A stretch of 64,000 bases of DNA from Sphingobacteriales bacterium (GCA_016700115.1 CP064999.1:4092001-4156000), one strand, 5' to 3'. Numbered from the stretch's first letter, positions 27,471-37,311 are shown. Notes: generated from the letters alone by a model not told the origin. Program-made: numbers and translations.

Positions 27471-30282
27471 CTATTGCACTACAAATCTGGAACTTATGCG
27501 ATTGTTTTCCATTTCTACAACTGCCAGATAAGTTCCGGCAGATAGTTTGGTTACATCAAGGGGGATTGCCTGAACCTCTCCGTTTCCGGAACTAAAAAGT
27601 ATGTCTGAAACCTGTTGCCCCATCAGATTGAAGATTTTGACGGATAGATTGGCTGTTTTCGTATAATTGGCGGGCAATTCTACCATTATAGTTCCGGTTT
27701 TTGAAACAGGGTTAGGCGCAATTTTTACATTTAGTTTTCCACTTTGGTCAGCCTGACCGGTTCCAACGGCATTTCCCCATCCGGGCAAAGAAGTATCGCA
27801 GTTGGGCGGCGGGAATGTGAGGGTAGTGCTTCTGAAAAACCCTTTACCGTGTGTTCCGATATACAGCACATTACAACCTTGTTGTTTGATGGGCTCTTGT
27901 CTGATTCTGAATACCGGAATCCTGCCGATGGTATTGTTTTGTTCAGACCAGGTGTATTCATAAGTGCTTACTCCTGTTTGAACGATATCACACATCCATA
28001 CGCCAAGGTCGGTTCCGGCAAAGAGGCGGTTGGGGTTGTCGGCATCAATGACTAAACTATATACCGGCATCGGAGGCAGCGCATTATCTCCAACGCCCTG
28101 AATAGAAGTAAATGTGGCTGACGAACTAAAGGCATTGGTAGTTCTGAAAACATAGTTGTTGTTGTTGTAATTTCCCATGGTTACCACTATTTCCTGCGGA
28201 TTTCCCGGATTGGAGGTAACAGAGGTTACGTAGCGACCGGAACTTTGACCGGTGATTTCGGATACTGAAAATATTTTTCTGTTAATGGCCGAAATGGCAG
28301 CGATGGAAGGATTAGGGCCAAACTCATCCACCAGCACGTTTCTCAACACCATGACTCTTCCTCCGGTAGAGCCTGCCAAGATCATGACCTTGCCAGAAGG
28401 GTCGCGGGCTATGCTGACCGAACTGACGGTTCCGCCTCCCGTGAAAGTGCCGACTACCTGCCAGTGTGGAACTTTGCTGACGTTTAACGCCTCGATAGTC
28501 ATCCAAACCTGACCGACTCCGTTCCCTGTTGCATAAACTGCCAGTCCGGTGGTGAGATCTTCATACAAAATAGTGGGCGTGATGAAGAGAGGATTGTTGT
28601 CAACATGTCCATCTGAGTCGCAATCGCCATTAGCCTGTGTGGGTTGGCAGTCTATGTTTTCGTCCAAAAATCCGCCATAGGCAAAGGATTCTCCGCCGTT
28701 GGGAGAGCGTCTTAAAGCGCCTTCCTGATTGGCTGCAAACATGACATCGGGATTTATTTTTGAAATGTCGGTAAATCCTCCGTCACCGCCGGTAACGTCT
28801 AATCCTGCAAAGTATGAGTCGGTATCGAAGCTGGTAAAGATAGTTCCGTTGTCCTGAGTTCCGCCCAGCACCCTTCCGTCATAACCTGCGGCGATGGCAT
28901 AAAACTGGGTTACGTTGTAGTTTTTGTTAAGGGCTTTCCACGTTGGAGCATTTTGAGTGGCATTGGTGGTTCTGAATACGCCGCCATCACAACCGATGTA
29001 TATGATATTGGGGTCGGTAGGATGATAAGTCAGAGTGTGAAGGTCAACATGGACATAGTAGGGGTTGAAATAACTTTCAGATCCGTCTGTAACTGCTTGC
29101 CAGTTGTCGGTTGAGGACCAGGACCACAGCGTCAATCCTCCGACAAATATTCTTTCAGGATTGGAGGGGTCTGCAATAATACAGAGGTCGTACCATCCCT
29201 GACAATAGCTGGACGTGCCAAGCGGGTTGAAAACGCCGTTTACCCCGGCTCCGATTTCGACCCATACATCTCCGCCATTGGAAGATTGCAAGACCTGACG
29301 AAGACAACCGTTTGGGAAAATGGTAACAGCATAGATGTAATTTGGATTGGAAGGGGCAACAGCCAGTTTTTTGTTGTCGCCAATGTTCGGAAAATCGCCC
29401 AGATTGCTGCCGCTTTTGTTTACAAAAGTCAAACCATCGGTTGATTTGAGGTATCTGCTGCCTACCAGAGCATGAACATGTCCGTTCGAAGCTACTTTTA
29501 CATCGTATCCTGAACCTGAATTATTTGGAATACCTTCCGGCGATGTCCACGTATTTCCGCCGTCTGTGCTTATATATAATGAGCGTTCGGTAGTTGCATA
29601 AATCCAGCCTTCATTAGTGGGATGTGTGTCTAATGCTATAACATAAGCCCATTGCTGATTGGCGTTATTTGGAGCTGGTTGGGTAGAACTCAGGAGTGAA
29701 AAGGTATTACCCCCATCCGTAGATTTGTAAATGCCGCAACCCCGGAAATGCGCTGTTGCCGGTTCCGTAAAAGTCGGTGGACCATCCGGCTATTTTTTCT
29801 CCGGTACCGATATAGATATCTCCATTTGGGGCTTGGGCGATACAGGAAACGGCAAGGCAGGGGCTATCTGTATTAAAGGGATGTTCTGCCCAGTTGACGC
29901 CTCCGTCAAATGACACCCATAACCCACCGGACACAGAGCCGGCAAGGAGATGATTGGTATTGTTGCGGTCTATCAAAATGGCGCGGGTTCGCCCTCCGAT
30001 ATTGTTGGGTCCAATGAACTCCCAGTCCAATATGGCGCTGCCCGATTTGGCTAACTGCATCTGATCGGCTTTTTTCCGCGCACGAAACACATCGTCCGGC
30101 GAAACTTCACCGGTTTGGGCATTGCCCCGCATCCTGCTCAGGTATTCTAATGCACCTGCCACCCCTCTTTCGCTTTCTTTGTGAGGGTTGTTTTTATTGT
30201 TTTTGGGGTCACCGGCTATGTAAAAATATCCTGCGGCGGCTGCGACAGTCAGGATGAACAGGGGGAGTAAAATTTTTTTCAT
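27471..30282 (-). pseudogene. T9SS-secreted sortilin/VPS10-like beta-propeller protein, frameshifted
   Basis: One gene of about 937 residues broken by a single-base frameshift. The N-terminal part (30282 down to about 29743) has a hydrophobic anchor or signal segment, then LAGSVSGGLWVSFDGGVNW repeats of the sortilin/BNR propeller type. It is followed in the other frame by CGIYKSTDGGNTF and more STDGGNTW units down to 27471. Removing one base from the C4 run at 29740-29743 joins both halves without loss. The C-terminus (APNPVSKTGTIMVELP... LSAGTYLAVVE) is a T9SS sorting domain. Either a sequencing or assembly error, or a real disruption; the rest of the frame is intact. Confidence 0.8.
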
Positions 30283-30394
30283 ATATTATATACAGGTTGT
30301 TGGTATAGGTTGCAATTATACGACTTTTACCCCAAAAATCTGACAACTCCGAAAGGATTGATGAGCAATTTCTGACAGTTAGCGCAAAATCCGT

Positions 30395-31045
30395 TTATTT
30401 GCGGCCAAAATCTGCCGGAATTTCGCCCCAATTTGGGGTATCCCAAACCAAAATCTCAGTGGTATATTCGTTATTTTCTAACCAGTTTATGGCACGGTCT
30501 ATCAGTTTAAACAGCGTTTCTGTTTTATGGTTGCGGTCAAGCGTGGTTTTTACCTTCTTGTTTTTTACCCATGTCCTCGCTGTTAAGGAATCTGTATAAA
30601 CAGGAATGATTTTATTTTGTTTTTTGAGCAAGGCCAAAGCATGTACCAAAGCCAAAAACTCACCGATATTGTTGGTGCCTCCTTCAAAAGGGCCCTGGTA
30701 AAAAATCAACACTCCGGACTCGGTATTTACCCCCCGGTATTCCATGATTCCGGGATTTCCACTACAAGCAGCATCCACCGAAATGCTCGGAACAATGGGG
30801 ACGGAATGTTTGGATTGTTGTTTGGAATTTGTTTGTTTGCTGACCGCCGAATTTTGATTCGTCTTTTTAAAATAAGTTTCCGGTTTGTTACTAAAAGCCC
30901 GGATGGCTTCTGCCTCTGTGGGAAACGATTTGTACTTTGCGCCCTCAAATCCCATAGTCTGGGCTTTACATTCCTCCCAGGTAGCATATATTCCGGGAAC
31001 TCTTCCGACCCAAACGGTATAGAATTTTGACTTAGAAACAGCCAT
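30395..31045 (-). CDS. Ribonuclease H with N-terminal viroplasmin-type domain
   Basis: Predicted enzyme cutting RNA in RNA-DNA hybrids. Residues about 6-55 (FYTVWVGRVPGIYATWEECK... YKSFPTEAEAIRAF) are the viroplasmin/Caulimovirus VI-like hybrid-binding domain seen at the start of eukaryotic RNase H1. The RNase H fold follows with the conserved acids visible in SISVDAACSGNPG, NIGEFLALVHAL and PVYTDSLTAR, and a final ILVWDTPNWGEIPADFG segment. The first Met codon is 31045; TTG 31051 is less likely. A -7-like TACCTTTG lies just upstream (31075-31068). Confidence 0.85.
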   Translation of the reverse strand: MAVSKSKFYTVWVGRVPGIYATWEECKAQTMGFEGAKYKSFPTEAEAIRAFSNKPETYFKKTNQNSAVSKQTNSKQQSKHSVPIVPSISVDAACSGNPGIMEYRGVNTESGVLIFYQGPFEGGTNNIGEFLALVHALALLKKQNKIIPVYTDSLTARTWVKNKKVKTTLDRNHKTETLFKLIDRAINWLENNEYTTEILVWDTPNWGEIPADFGRK

Positions 31046-31277
31046 TTGCAAATCTGAAATTTTCGGGCAAAGGTAATTGAAAGGAATTAGAAAAGGAAGT
31101 CATTTAAAGCCCGGAACAGGTAGTATGGGTTCAATTCGAGGTTGTGCAACCGCGGTTCGGGAAAGTGTAAAAACATATACACCTTCTTTTATGTGGCAAT
31201 TGCAGAAAACATTACAGCACTATCTGCCGGCTCTGTATCTCCTGACCCGTACTGATTGTTCAGGAGAAAAAACCGCG

Positions 31278-32204
31278 CTAAGTTTCGGTAAGGTTGAAGT
31301 TTTGAACGGTGGTGATGCCTTCGTTGACGGGGACGTTGGTAATATTGACCGTTTCGAAGCCGGCTGCGTAGCTGGTGAGGTCGTAGTTACCTTCCTCAAT
31401 CAGTCCAATTCCATACCTTCCGTTGCTGTCAGTATGGACGGTAATGTCCAATCCCAGGACACTTATCGCGGCGTTTTCGACCGGCTCGGAGGTTGCTGTG
31501 TTGATGACCTTGCCTTTGAGCGACAAGGCCGTATCGGATTCGTGGGTGGCGGGGAGCAGATATTGGTTGTATTTAACGGGGTTGTTGCGGTAAATAATTT
31601 TGGCGGCGCGGGCAACGAGGGTTACCGAATCCCAGATTTTGTTGTAGGCGGTGATGCGCTTGGAAGTAGCGACGGGGCGGCTTTTGATAAAATTGTTTTG
31701 TATCTGATTGGCGCTGTCAAGGGCATTGGCAAGGCTGTTGATATTGGCCAATTTGGCGGCATCAAAGTTTACCGCATCCAACTGCGTGGCATATTTGGTG
31801 GCGGTGATGAACAAATCGCGCATAAACTGCAACATCAAAGTCTGGCTGGCGCGGACATTGTCGTAGTTGTCGAAACCCAATTCGTGCAGCTTCGGGGCAT
31901 CGGCTTTGGCGGGGAACGCTCTGAGGACAAAATATTTCACCTCCTGAAAACATTCGCGGCATTTTCTCATCGCTGTTTCGACCGTCTGGGTCAGCCCTGT
32001 TTGCACGTCCACAAGGGCTTCGTCGCTCAAAATGGCTTCTGCGGCTTCAATGTCGTCCAACCAGTCGTCTGAAAAAGCGGTGTCTAAACCGGCATCAAAT
32101 GCGGTAAAGTCGGCAACGTCGGCGACAAACAAATTGCGCATATCCTTGGCATACTGAAGGCAGTTGTCGTAAGAAATGTTGAATTTCCGGGCTATCTGAT
32201 CCAT
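31278..32204 (-). CDS. Unknown helical protein with C-terminal carboxypeptidase-regulatory-like domain
   Basis: A 308-residue protein. Residues 1-220 look all-helical, without a recognised family (start MDQIARKFNISYDN, a long acidic SDDWLDDIEAAEAILSDEAL segment, a KCRECF cysteine pair). The last 80 residues are a carboxypeptidase-regulatory-like (CarboxypepD_reg) beta sandwich: LSLKGKVINTATSEPVENA, then DSNGRYGIGLIEEGNY. No signal peptide is present, which is odd for that domain. The gene looks richer in GC than its neighbours by eye. A long plus-strand frame overlapping it is judged a shadow. Confidence 0.7.
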   Translation of the reverse strand: MDQIARKFNISYDNCLQYAKDMRNLFVADVADFTAFDAGLDTAFSDDWLDDIEAAEAILSDEALVDVQTGLTQTVETAMRKCRECFQEVKYFVLRAFPAKADAPKLHELGFDNYDNVRASQTLMLQFMRDLFITATKYATQLDAVNFDAAKLANINSLANALDSANQIQNNFIKSRPVATSKRITAYNKIWDSVTLVARAAKIIYRNNPVKYNQYLLPATHESDTALSLKGKVINTATSEPVENAAISVLGLDITVHTDSNGRYGIGLIEEGNYDLTSYAAGFETVNITNVPVNEGITTVQNFNLTET

Positions 32205-32360
32205 ATCAAGGGTGTTTTAGCGGGAAATCTAATCGGTTTGGTTTAAATCTGTTGTTGTTTTTTGGCAGGTGAATGTCTTTATATCCCCATAGTTTTACAA
32301 AAATAGTATATCCTTTCAAACTTCCTTCACTTTAGACGCTATTTTATGCAAAAATATTGT

Positions 32361-32811
32361 AGTGCGATAATGATTTGCCAAATCGCGGTTCAGATTTGAT
32401 AACGTGCGAGATTAATTTGTTATAAAAACTATGAAATAGCATTGCTTGCAATTGCAATTGACTATCGAGGCAAAAGCATTGATATTCAAACTAACCAAAT
32501 TTATAACCGTGCAAAACCAAATTGCTAACGTGATTAGTAAATATATTGCCGTGTGATAAAGATTTGCCGGCAAATGATAGTTGCACGAGGGTAAAATTAG
32601 GTTGCACGAGGTCAAATGTGCTAAGTAATGTTGCGAACCTGCTACGCACTTTTGCAAAACGATGTTGCACGAGGTCGAACCTGCTCAGCACTTTAGCAAA
32701 CTGATATTGCACGAGAGCAAACCCGCTCAGCACTTTAGCAAATATTAATTGCACGAGAGCAAATGTGGATTGCACGAGGGTGAAACTTGATTGCACGAGG
32801 TTAAATTCAAA
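32361..32811. repeat. Large degenerate 21-bp-periodic tandem repeat array (array 2)
   Basis: About 21 units in the 890-bp gap between two divergent genes. TTGCACGAG begins at 32581, 32602, 32665, 32707, 32749, 32770 and 32791 (steps 21, 63, 42, 42, 21, 21). The alternating second unit type, CAGCACTTTAGCAAA, is at 32686 and 32728 (42 apart). The proximal part has weaker units (CGTGCGAGATTAATTTG, CGTGCAAAACCAAATTG) in the same phase. A minus-strand frame (32491-32862) reads it as seven-residue repeats of F-x-L-V-Q type, behind a hydrophobic N-terminus, but the repeats run past its stop to about 32361. Confidence 0.85.
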
Positions 32812-33093
32812 ATAAACAAGAATAAACAGGAACAGAACAGCAGTTAAAGCTAAATGCACCATCTTAAAACCATGTCATTTTAATAATCGGCTTTGCTGTA
32901 CATTTGGAATGTTCCCGAGCTACTATGCGCTCTTTGTGCTAAAATACAGCACCCCGGGATGCTTTCAGCAAAAAAACCAACCCGGGTTTTCTAAACTACT
33001 AATAAATATTTTGCATTTAACCTTCGGCAATTTAAACATTGCGTTATTTTTTATGTAAATTGCACCCACTTCTACTACAATTTTTTAAGATAC
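32812..33093. other. Non-coding gap before the Pif1-like helicase
   Basis: About 280 bases between the repeat array and the helicase start, plus a similar AT-rich stretch at 32205-32360 on the other side of the array. I see no gene, no hairpin terminator and no clear TAnnTTTG promoter immediately before the helicase ATG. Confidence 0.5.
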
Positions 33094-34392
33094 ATGCTTC
33101 AGATAGAACATACCTCAGAATTTGAAACAGCAATAAGATTGTTTGAGGATTCAGCAGGTCGTCATGTATTTCTGACAGGACGTGCGGGAACCGGTAAATC
33201 TACTTTGTTGCAATATTTCAGGCAACAGACCAAAAAGAAGTTGGTCGTTCTTGCGCCAACAGGCATTGCAGCTTTGAATGTTGGTGGGCAAACTATTCAT
33301 TCATTCTTTGGCTTTCCTCCTCATCCTATTCACTCTGATCATATCAAAAAAAGGCCGAACAACACCCTTTATAAAAGTTTGGATACAATCATTATAGATG
33401 AAGTTTCTATGGTTCGGGCTGATATTTTGGATGCTATTGATTATTTCATGAGAATAAACGGGCGGGAAAAAAGTTTGCCTTTTGGCGGGGTTCAAATGAT
33501 TTTCATTGGCGACTTGTTTCAGTTGCCTCCAGTCATTTCAAGTGAAGTGGAACAACAGTTATTCAATTTCTTATACGAAACGCCCTATTTTTTTAGTGCC
33601 AATGTGATGCATTCAGTCTCCATACAATTTGTCGAACTTAAAAAAGTATTCCGGCAAAAAGACCGTCATTTTTTGGATTTGCTCGATGCGATACGGACTA
33701 AAAATATTACCGAATCTCAGTTAAGAGAAATCAACTCCAAATGTGTAAACCGGGAGGTATTTACTTCTGAAAATGAATTGTCCGTTATTCTTACAAGCAC
33801 CAACTATCTGGCACAAAGTATCAATAACCGTGAATTAGAAAAGATTAAGTCGGAAGCCTATACTTTTGAAGCCGATATTGTAGGGGATTTTGAAGACCGG
33901 ATTATGCCAAACGAAAAAAAACTGACCCTGAAACGGGATGCACAGGTCATGTTCCTTAGAAACGATCAGTTTGGAAGATGGGTAAACGGCACTTTGGGCA
34001 CGGTAAAGTATATTGACAATGAGGATATTGTAGTTGAAGTGAAAGGCCTTGACGGAGAAATCAGTTATACTTTAGAAAAATGCACCTGGGAGGTACTGCG
34101 ATATCGTTTCGACCAAAAAGAAAACAAAATCATCACTGATGTAGTCGGGAGTTTTAACCAGTTCCCGATAAAGCCTGCATGGGCAATCACCATTCACAAA
34201 AGTCAGGGGAAAACCTTCAATCAGGTAGTCATTGATATTGGACACGGTGCTTTTGCGCCGGGGCAGATTTATGTAGCTTTGAGCAGATGTACTTCTTTAG
34301 AGGGCATTTCTCTCAAAAAACCAATAAAATACAATGATATCATTATTGATGATCGAATATTGAATTTTGCCGAAAAAGCAAAACTGTATTGA
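33094..34392 (+). CDS. Pif1-type DNA helicase
   Basis: Predicted 5'-3' superfamily 1 helicase. Motif I is GRAGTGKST at residues 29-37, followed by the Pif1-type APTGIAALNVGGQTIHSFFG segment (motif Ia), IIIDEVSMVRAD (Walker B, motif II), MIFIGDLFQLPPV (motif III), a KVFRQKD motif and the C-terminal WAITIHKSQGKTF and YVALSRCTS motifs (V and VI). At 432 residues it is a compact helicase-only form without extra nuclease domains. It is divergent from the carboxypeptidase-regulatory-like gene and convergent with tdk. Confidence 0.9.
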   Translation: MLQIEHTSEFETAIRLFEDSAGRHVFLTGRAGTGKSTLLQYFRQQTKKKLVVLAPTGIAALNVGGQTIHSFFGFPPHPIHSDHIKKRPNNTLYKSLDTIIIDEVSMVRADILDAIDYFMRINGREKSLPFGGVQMIFIGDLFQLPPVISSEVEQQLFNFLYETPYFFSANVMHSVSIQFVELKKVFRQKDRHFLDLLDAIRTKNITESQLREINSKCVNREVFTSENELSVILTSTNYLAQSINNRELEKIKSEAYTFEADIVGDFEDRIMPNEKKLTLKRDAQVMFLRNDQFGRWVNGTLGTVKYIDNEDIVVEVKGLDGEISYTLEKCTWEVLRYRFDQKENKIITDVVGSFNQFPIKPAWAITIHKSQGKTFNQVVIDIGHGAFAPGQIYVALSRCTSLEGISLKKPIKYNDIIIDDRILNFAEKAKLY

Positions 34393-34515
34393 TTCCGTTC
34401 AGGTTAAAATGCAAAGTATTTCTTTTTTAATAGTATGAAGTTAATATCAGTTAACGGATATTATACCAACTATGATGCAATTTTGAACCATCAGTTACTG
34501 ACAAACTTCTTTAAA

Positions 34516-34550
34516 CTTCCCTTCTCGGAGGGGTTAGAGGTGGGTTTTTT
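34516..34550. repeat. Possible dispersed intergenic element
   Basis: The stretch CTTCCCTTCTCGGAGGGG followed by TTAGAGGTGGG and a T run resembles the short CTC/GAGG-type elements scattered between genes in many bacterial genomes. Only one copy is present here. It lies in the gap between the convergent helicase and tdk genes, so it may instead act as a weak terminator. Confidence 0.3.
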
Positions 34551-34567
34551 CAGATAGTGAAGTGATA

Positions 34568-35155
34568 TTAACTGCCCTTAGTTTCGGTTTCAGTATTTAA
34601 ATGATAACATATTCGGCAACGCGGTTCATACATTTCCTTAGCACCTAACAAAACTTGACCTTCTTTAGCTTGTTTTCGGTAAGAATGACTTGCCAGATTT
34701 CCACAAACCATACAAATTGCATGTAATTTTGTGATATACTCAGCAACTGAAAGTAAATGAGGCATTGTTCCGAAAGGTTTTCCTAAATAATCCATATCCA
34801 ATCCGGCGATAATAACTCTCATGCCTTGCAAGGCAAGTTGTTCACAAATATTAGGTAAATGTTCATCAAAAAACTGAGCTTCGTCAATGCCTACCACTTC
34901 AGCTTTTACTTGTTGGGCAAGCAATAATATATCTGAAGAATGATTGACCGGAACAGATTGAATGGTATTTGAATCGTGTGATACGATATTGTTTTCATCA
35001 AAACGAGTGTCAATTGCATGTTTACAGATTACAACCTTTTGATTGGCGATTGCAGCCCTTCGAAGCCTGCGTATCAGTTCTTCTGTTTTACCTGAAAACA
35101 TAGAACCACAAACAACTTCAATCCATCCTTTTTTAACTTGAGGCTCTAAAAACAT
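34568..35155 (-). CDS. tdk: Thymidine kinase
   Basis: Type II thymidine kinase of the salvage pathway (thymidine to dTMP). The P-loop GSMFSGKT is at residues 17-24, then the EAQFF Walker B-like motif (VVGIDEAQFF), VIIAGLDMDYLGKPFG in the lasso region, and the four-cysteine zinc site (CMVCG and CRICYH). Full length at 195 residues. Confidence 0.95.
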   Translation of the reverse strand: MFLEPQVKKGWIEVVCGSMFSGKTEELIRRLRRAAIANQKVVICKHAIDTRFDENNIVSHDSNTIQSVPVNHSSDILLLAQQVKAEVVGIDEAQFFDEHLPNICEQLALQGMRVIIAGLDMDYLGKPFGTMPHLLSVAEYITKLHAICMVCGNLASHSYRKQAKEGQVLLGAKEMYEPRCRICYHLNTETETKGS

Positions 35156-35409
35156 GCTTGTTCAATTTTCACATTCAAAAGCTGTAAATATAGAGCATTT
35201 TTTATCTTACCAACTTAAAATCAAAACAAAACAATCTTCAGACATGGACGATTCGTCTCAAAAATTGACCTCCTGTTGTCAATTCAGAGTATAATTTCAT
35301 TGGAATTTGGGATTTTATCAGCTTCAAAATAATTCTTACAGTTACATTTGCTATCTTTCGGGCTAATCATTCATAATTTAATTTTAGCTTCACTTATAAC
35401 CGACAAAAA

Positions 35410-36414
35410 ATGGACAAAAAACTCATCAACAGGTTGGCAGTTACAATAGAAAAAATAAATTATCTCTATCGGAATATCAGAAAAAGAGACGAGAATATGC
35501 AAAAATTGGAGCTTGCCTTATTGAAAAAATATGTAACAGAGCTTTATGATGGCTTGGTAGAAGTTGAATTGGACATTAAGCAGGAAAGCACCGGTTCCGA
35601 TATTCAACATCCTCTCGAACAAAGGGCGCAACAACTAAAAACTCAGATACAGCAAGAGGTAGAAGAAGTTTTTTTAAATGAAACGGAAGTTAAAGAAGAA
35701 CCAGAAAACGAAATAGCAATTGAGCCTGAAACGGATAATTCTTCACAAACCGTGCAACACACTGAAAAACAGGAGGTAAATGAAATCAGCAATCAAATTC
35801 CTGTTTCTACAGTTGAAGAAGAGGAAAAAGAGTTGCATATTGAAGCAGCGCCTGTTAATATTGTAAGCCACAATTATTTTACCGATGATGAAGATGAGAC
35901 CGATGATGTGGCTGCTACTGCATACTTGAATACAAATTATCAGCACGAATCCTATCAGCATGACGAAGTCGAAAATATTGAAGACGAAGAGGTAATTGTT
36001 GATGGAGATGGATCTGTAAAAACCCAAATTCTTACCGATTTTCAAAAATCACAAATTCTGCTCCGGGAAAACGAGGATGAAGATTCAACAGAAGAAACTG
36101 TTGCAATGGAGTTGAACGATGTTCTTGGGAAAAAACACAAAGATTCCAATCATTCTGACAAATTTATCAGCAAATCAGGAGATGAGGTTTTTGCAATCGG
36201 TATCGGACAACGCAATACCTATATCAATCATCTTTTTGGAGGAGATGAAGAAGCTTATACTCATGCCATTGATGATTTGGCAGCCTCCCAGGGTTATATT
36301 GAAGCGTTGACTTACGTTAACCTTAACCTCCGTTACGATTACAAATGGAACGATCATGACCCCATTGTTCGCGAATTTTTGGACATAATTAAAGCGAGTT
36401 TCATGAACAGATAA
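35410..36414 (+). CDS. Acidic, mostly low-complexity protein of unknown function
   Basis: A 334-residue protein in three parts: an N-terminal helical region (residues about 1-80, charged, coiled-coil prone), a long acidic middle very rich in Glu, Asp and Gln (about 80-250), and a C-terminal conserved-looking segment with FAIGIGQRNTYINHLFGGDEEAYTHA and RYDYKWNDHDPIVREFLDII. No signal peptide or membrane segment. The ordered ends joined by a disordered acidic linker suggest an adapter, but I do not recognise the family. Its -7-like candidate boxes lie at 35343-35359 and are not convincing. Confidence 0.7.
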   Translation: MDKKLINRLAVTIEKINYLYRNIRKRDENMQKLELALLKKYVTELYDGLVEVELDIKQESTGSDIQHPLEQRAQQLKTQIQQEVEEVFLNETEVKEEPENEIAIEPETDNSSQTVQHTEKQEVNEISNQIPVSTVEEEEKELHIEAAPVNIVSHNYFTDDEDETDDVAATAYLNTNYQHESYQHDEVENIEDEEVIVDGDGSVKTQILTDFQKSQILLRENEDEDSTEETVAMELNDVLGKKHKDSNHSDKFISKSGDEVFAIGIGQRNTYINHLFGGDEEAYTHAIDDLAASQGYIEALTYVNLNLRYDYKWNDHDPIVREFLDIIKASFMNR

Positions 36415-36478
36415 TAATATCTTATTGAGATGTTCAGCTTCCATGACAATCTATTTAACGAGTTAATGCCTTAGCGTA

Positions 36479-37303
36479 ATGAAAAAACAAATCATACTTT
36501 GCCTTTATTTTTTGATAATTTTCACATTGACCAATACAAAAGGGTTTTCTCAGGCATGTGTAGGGGTTGCTGAATTTACGGTTACAATTAACAATGCTCC
36601 ATTGCAACCGGATAATATCGCCGGCAATAATACTCCTTGTATTGGCGAAGCAGTTTATTCAGTAAGTTCAGTTTCCGGCATTACCTATAACTGGACTGCT
36701 TCAGGTGGAACCATTGTCAGCGGACAAGGCACTAATATCGTAACAGTAAACTGGAACAGTGCCGGGGAACAGACGTTAACCGTTACACCTTCCAATGGTT
36801 GTGGAAATGGCACTTCCCGAACTTTATCTGCTTCAGTTGCTGCGATTCCGGATCAACCTTCTTTGATAGTCGGGAATACATTTGCCTGTAACACAGACCT
36901 GCCAAGTGTTTATTCTATTGAAAATACGATTGGAGTTACTTATACATGGTCAATTTCCGGAGGAGGCATTTTAACTCCATCAGGCAATACGGCAACTGTT
37001 GAATGGTCAATTGCCGGAGACTATATTCTTACTGTTATTCCTTCAAATGTTTGTGGGGATGGTGCGGCAAGAACATTAGATGTGTCTGTTGAATTTACTC
37101 CAACCCCGGTAATAGACGGAAACAGTACCGTATGTTCAACGCAACAACAAACTTATAGTGTTGAGTTTAACGCAGGAAGTACCTACCTGTGGTCAGTTTC
37201 AGCAAACGGAACAATTATTTCAGGACAAGGCACAAATACTATTGTAGTAGAATGGGATAGCGGAACAACCGGCAATGTATCGGTTACAGAAACCCGGGAG
37301 TAA
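36479..37303 (+). CDS. Secreted PKD-like repeat protein, short, without an anchor
   Basis: A 274-residue exported protein with a signal peptide (about residues 1-25, ending GFSQA) and three PKD-like immunoglobulin repeats of about 75-85 residues. Each has a W-x-(A/V)-S-x-(G/N)G-T-I/ILTPSG core and a VEW or VNW strand (GITYNWTASGG, GVTYTWSISGG and STYLWSVSANG). Longer relatives usually end in a T9SS sorting domain. This one stops after the third repeat, eight bases before the next gene, so it may be a truncated remnant or a small secreted version. Confidence 0.7.
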   Translation: MKKQIILCLYFLIIFTLTNTKGFSQACVGVAEFTVTINNAPLQPDNIAGNNTPCIGEAVYSVSSVSGITYNWTASGGTIVSGQGTNIVTVNWNSAGEQTLTVTPSNGCGNGTSRTLSASVAAIPDQPSLIVGNTFACNTDLPSVYSIENTIGVTYTWSISGGGILTPSGNTATVEWSIAGDYILTVIPSNVCGDGAARTLDVSVEFTPTPVIDGNSTVCSTQQQTYSVEFNAGSTYLWSVSANGTIISGQGTNTIVVEWDSGTTGNVSVTETRE

Positions 37304-37311
37304 ATAATCCT

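Noticed and set aside
31077..32072. Long plus-strand open frame of 331 codons
   Set aside because: It lies antisense to the carboxypeptidase-regulatory-like gene, which has a recognisable domain, and its translation is low-complexity Gly/Val-rich, as expected of a shadow frame in GC-richer DNA.
32491..32862. Minus-strand frame of 123 codons with F-x-L-V-Q heptads and a hydrophobic start
   Set aside because: The 21-bp repeats continue beyond its stop, and the frame is kept open by the period itself. It may be coding, but I could not support it as a gene; it is described with the repeat array.
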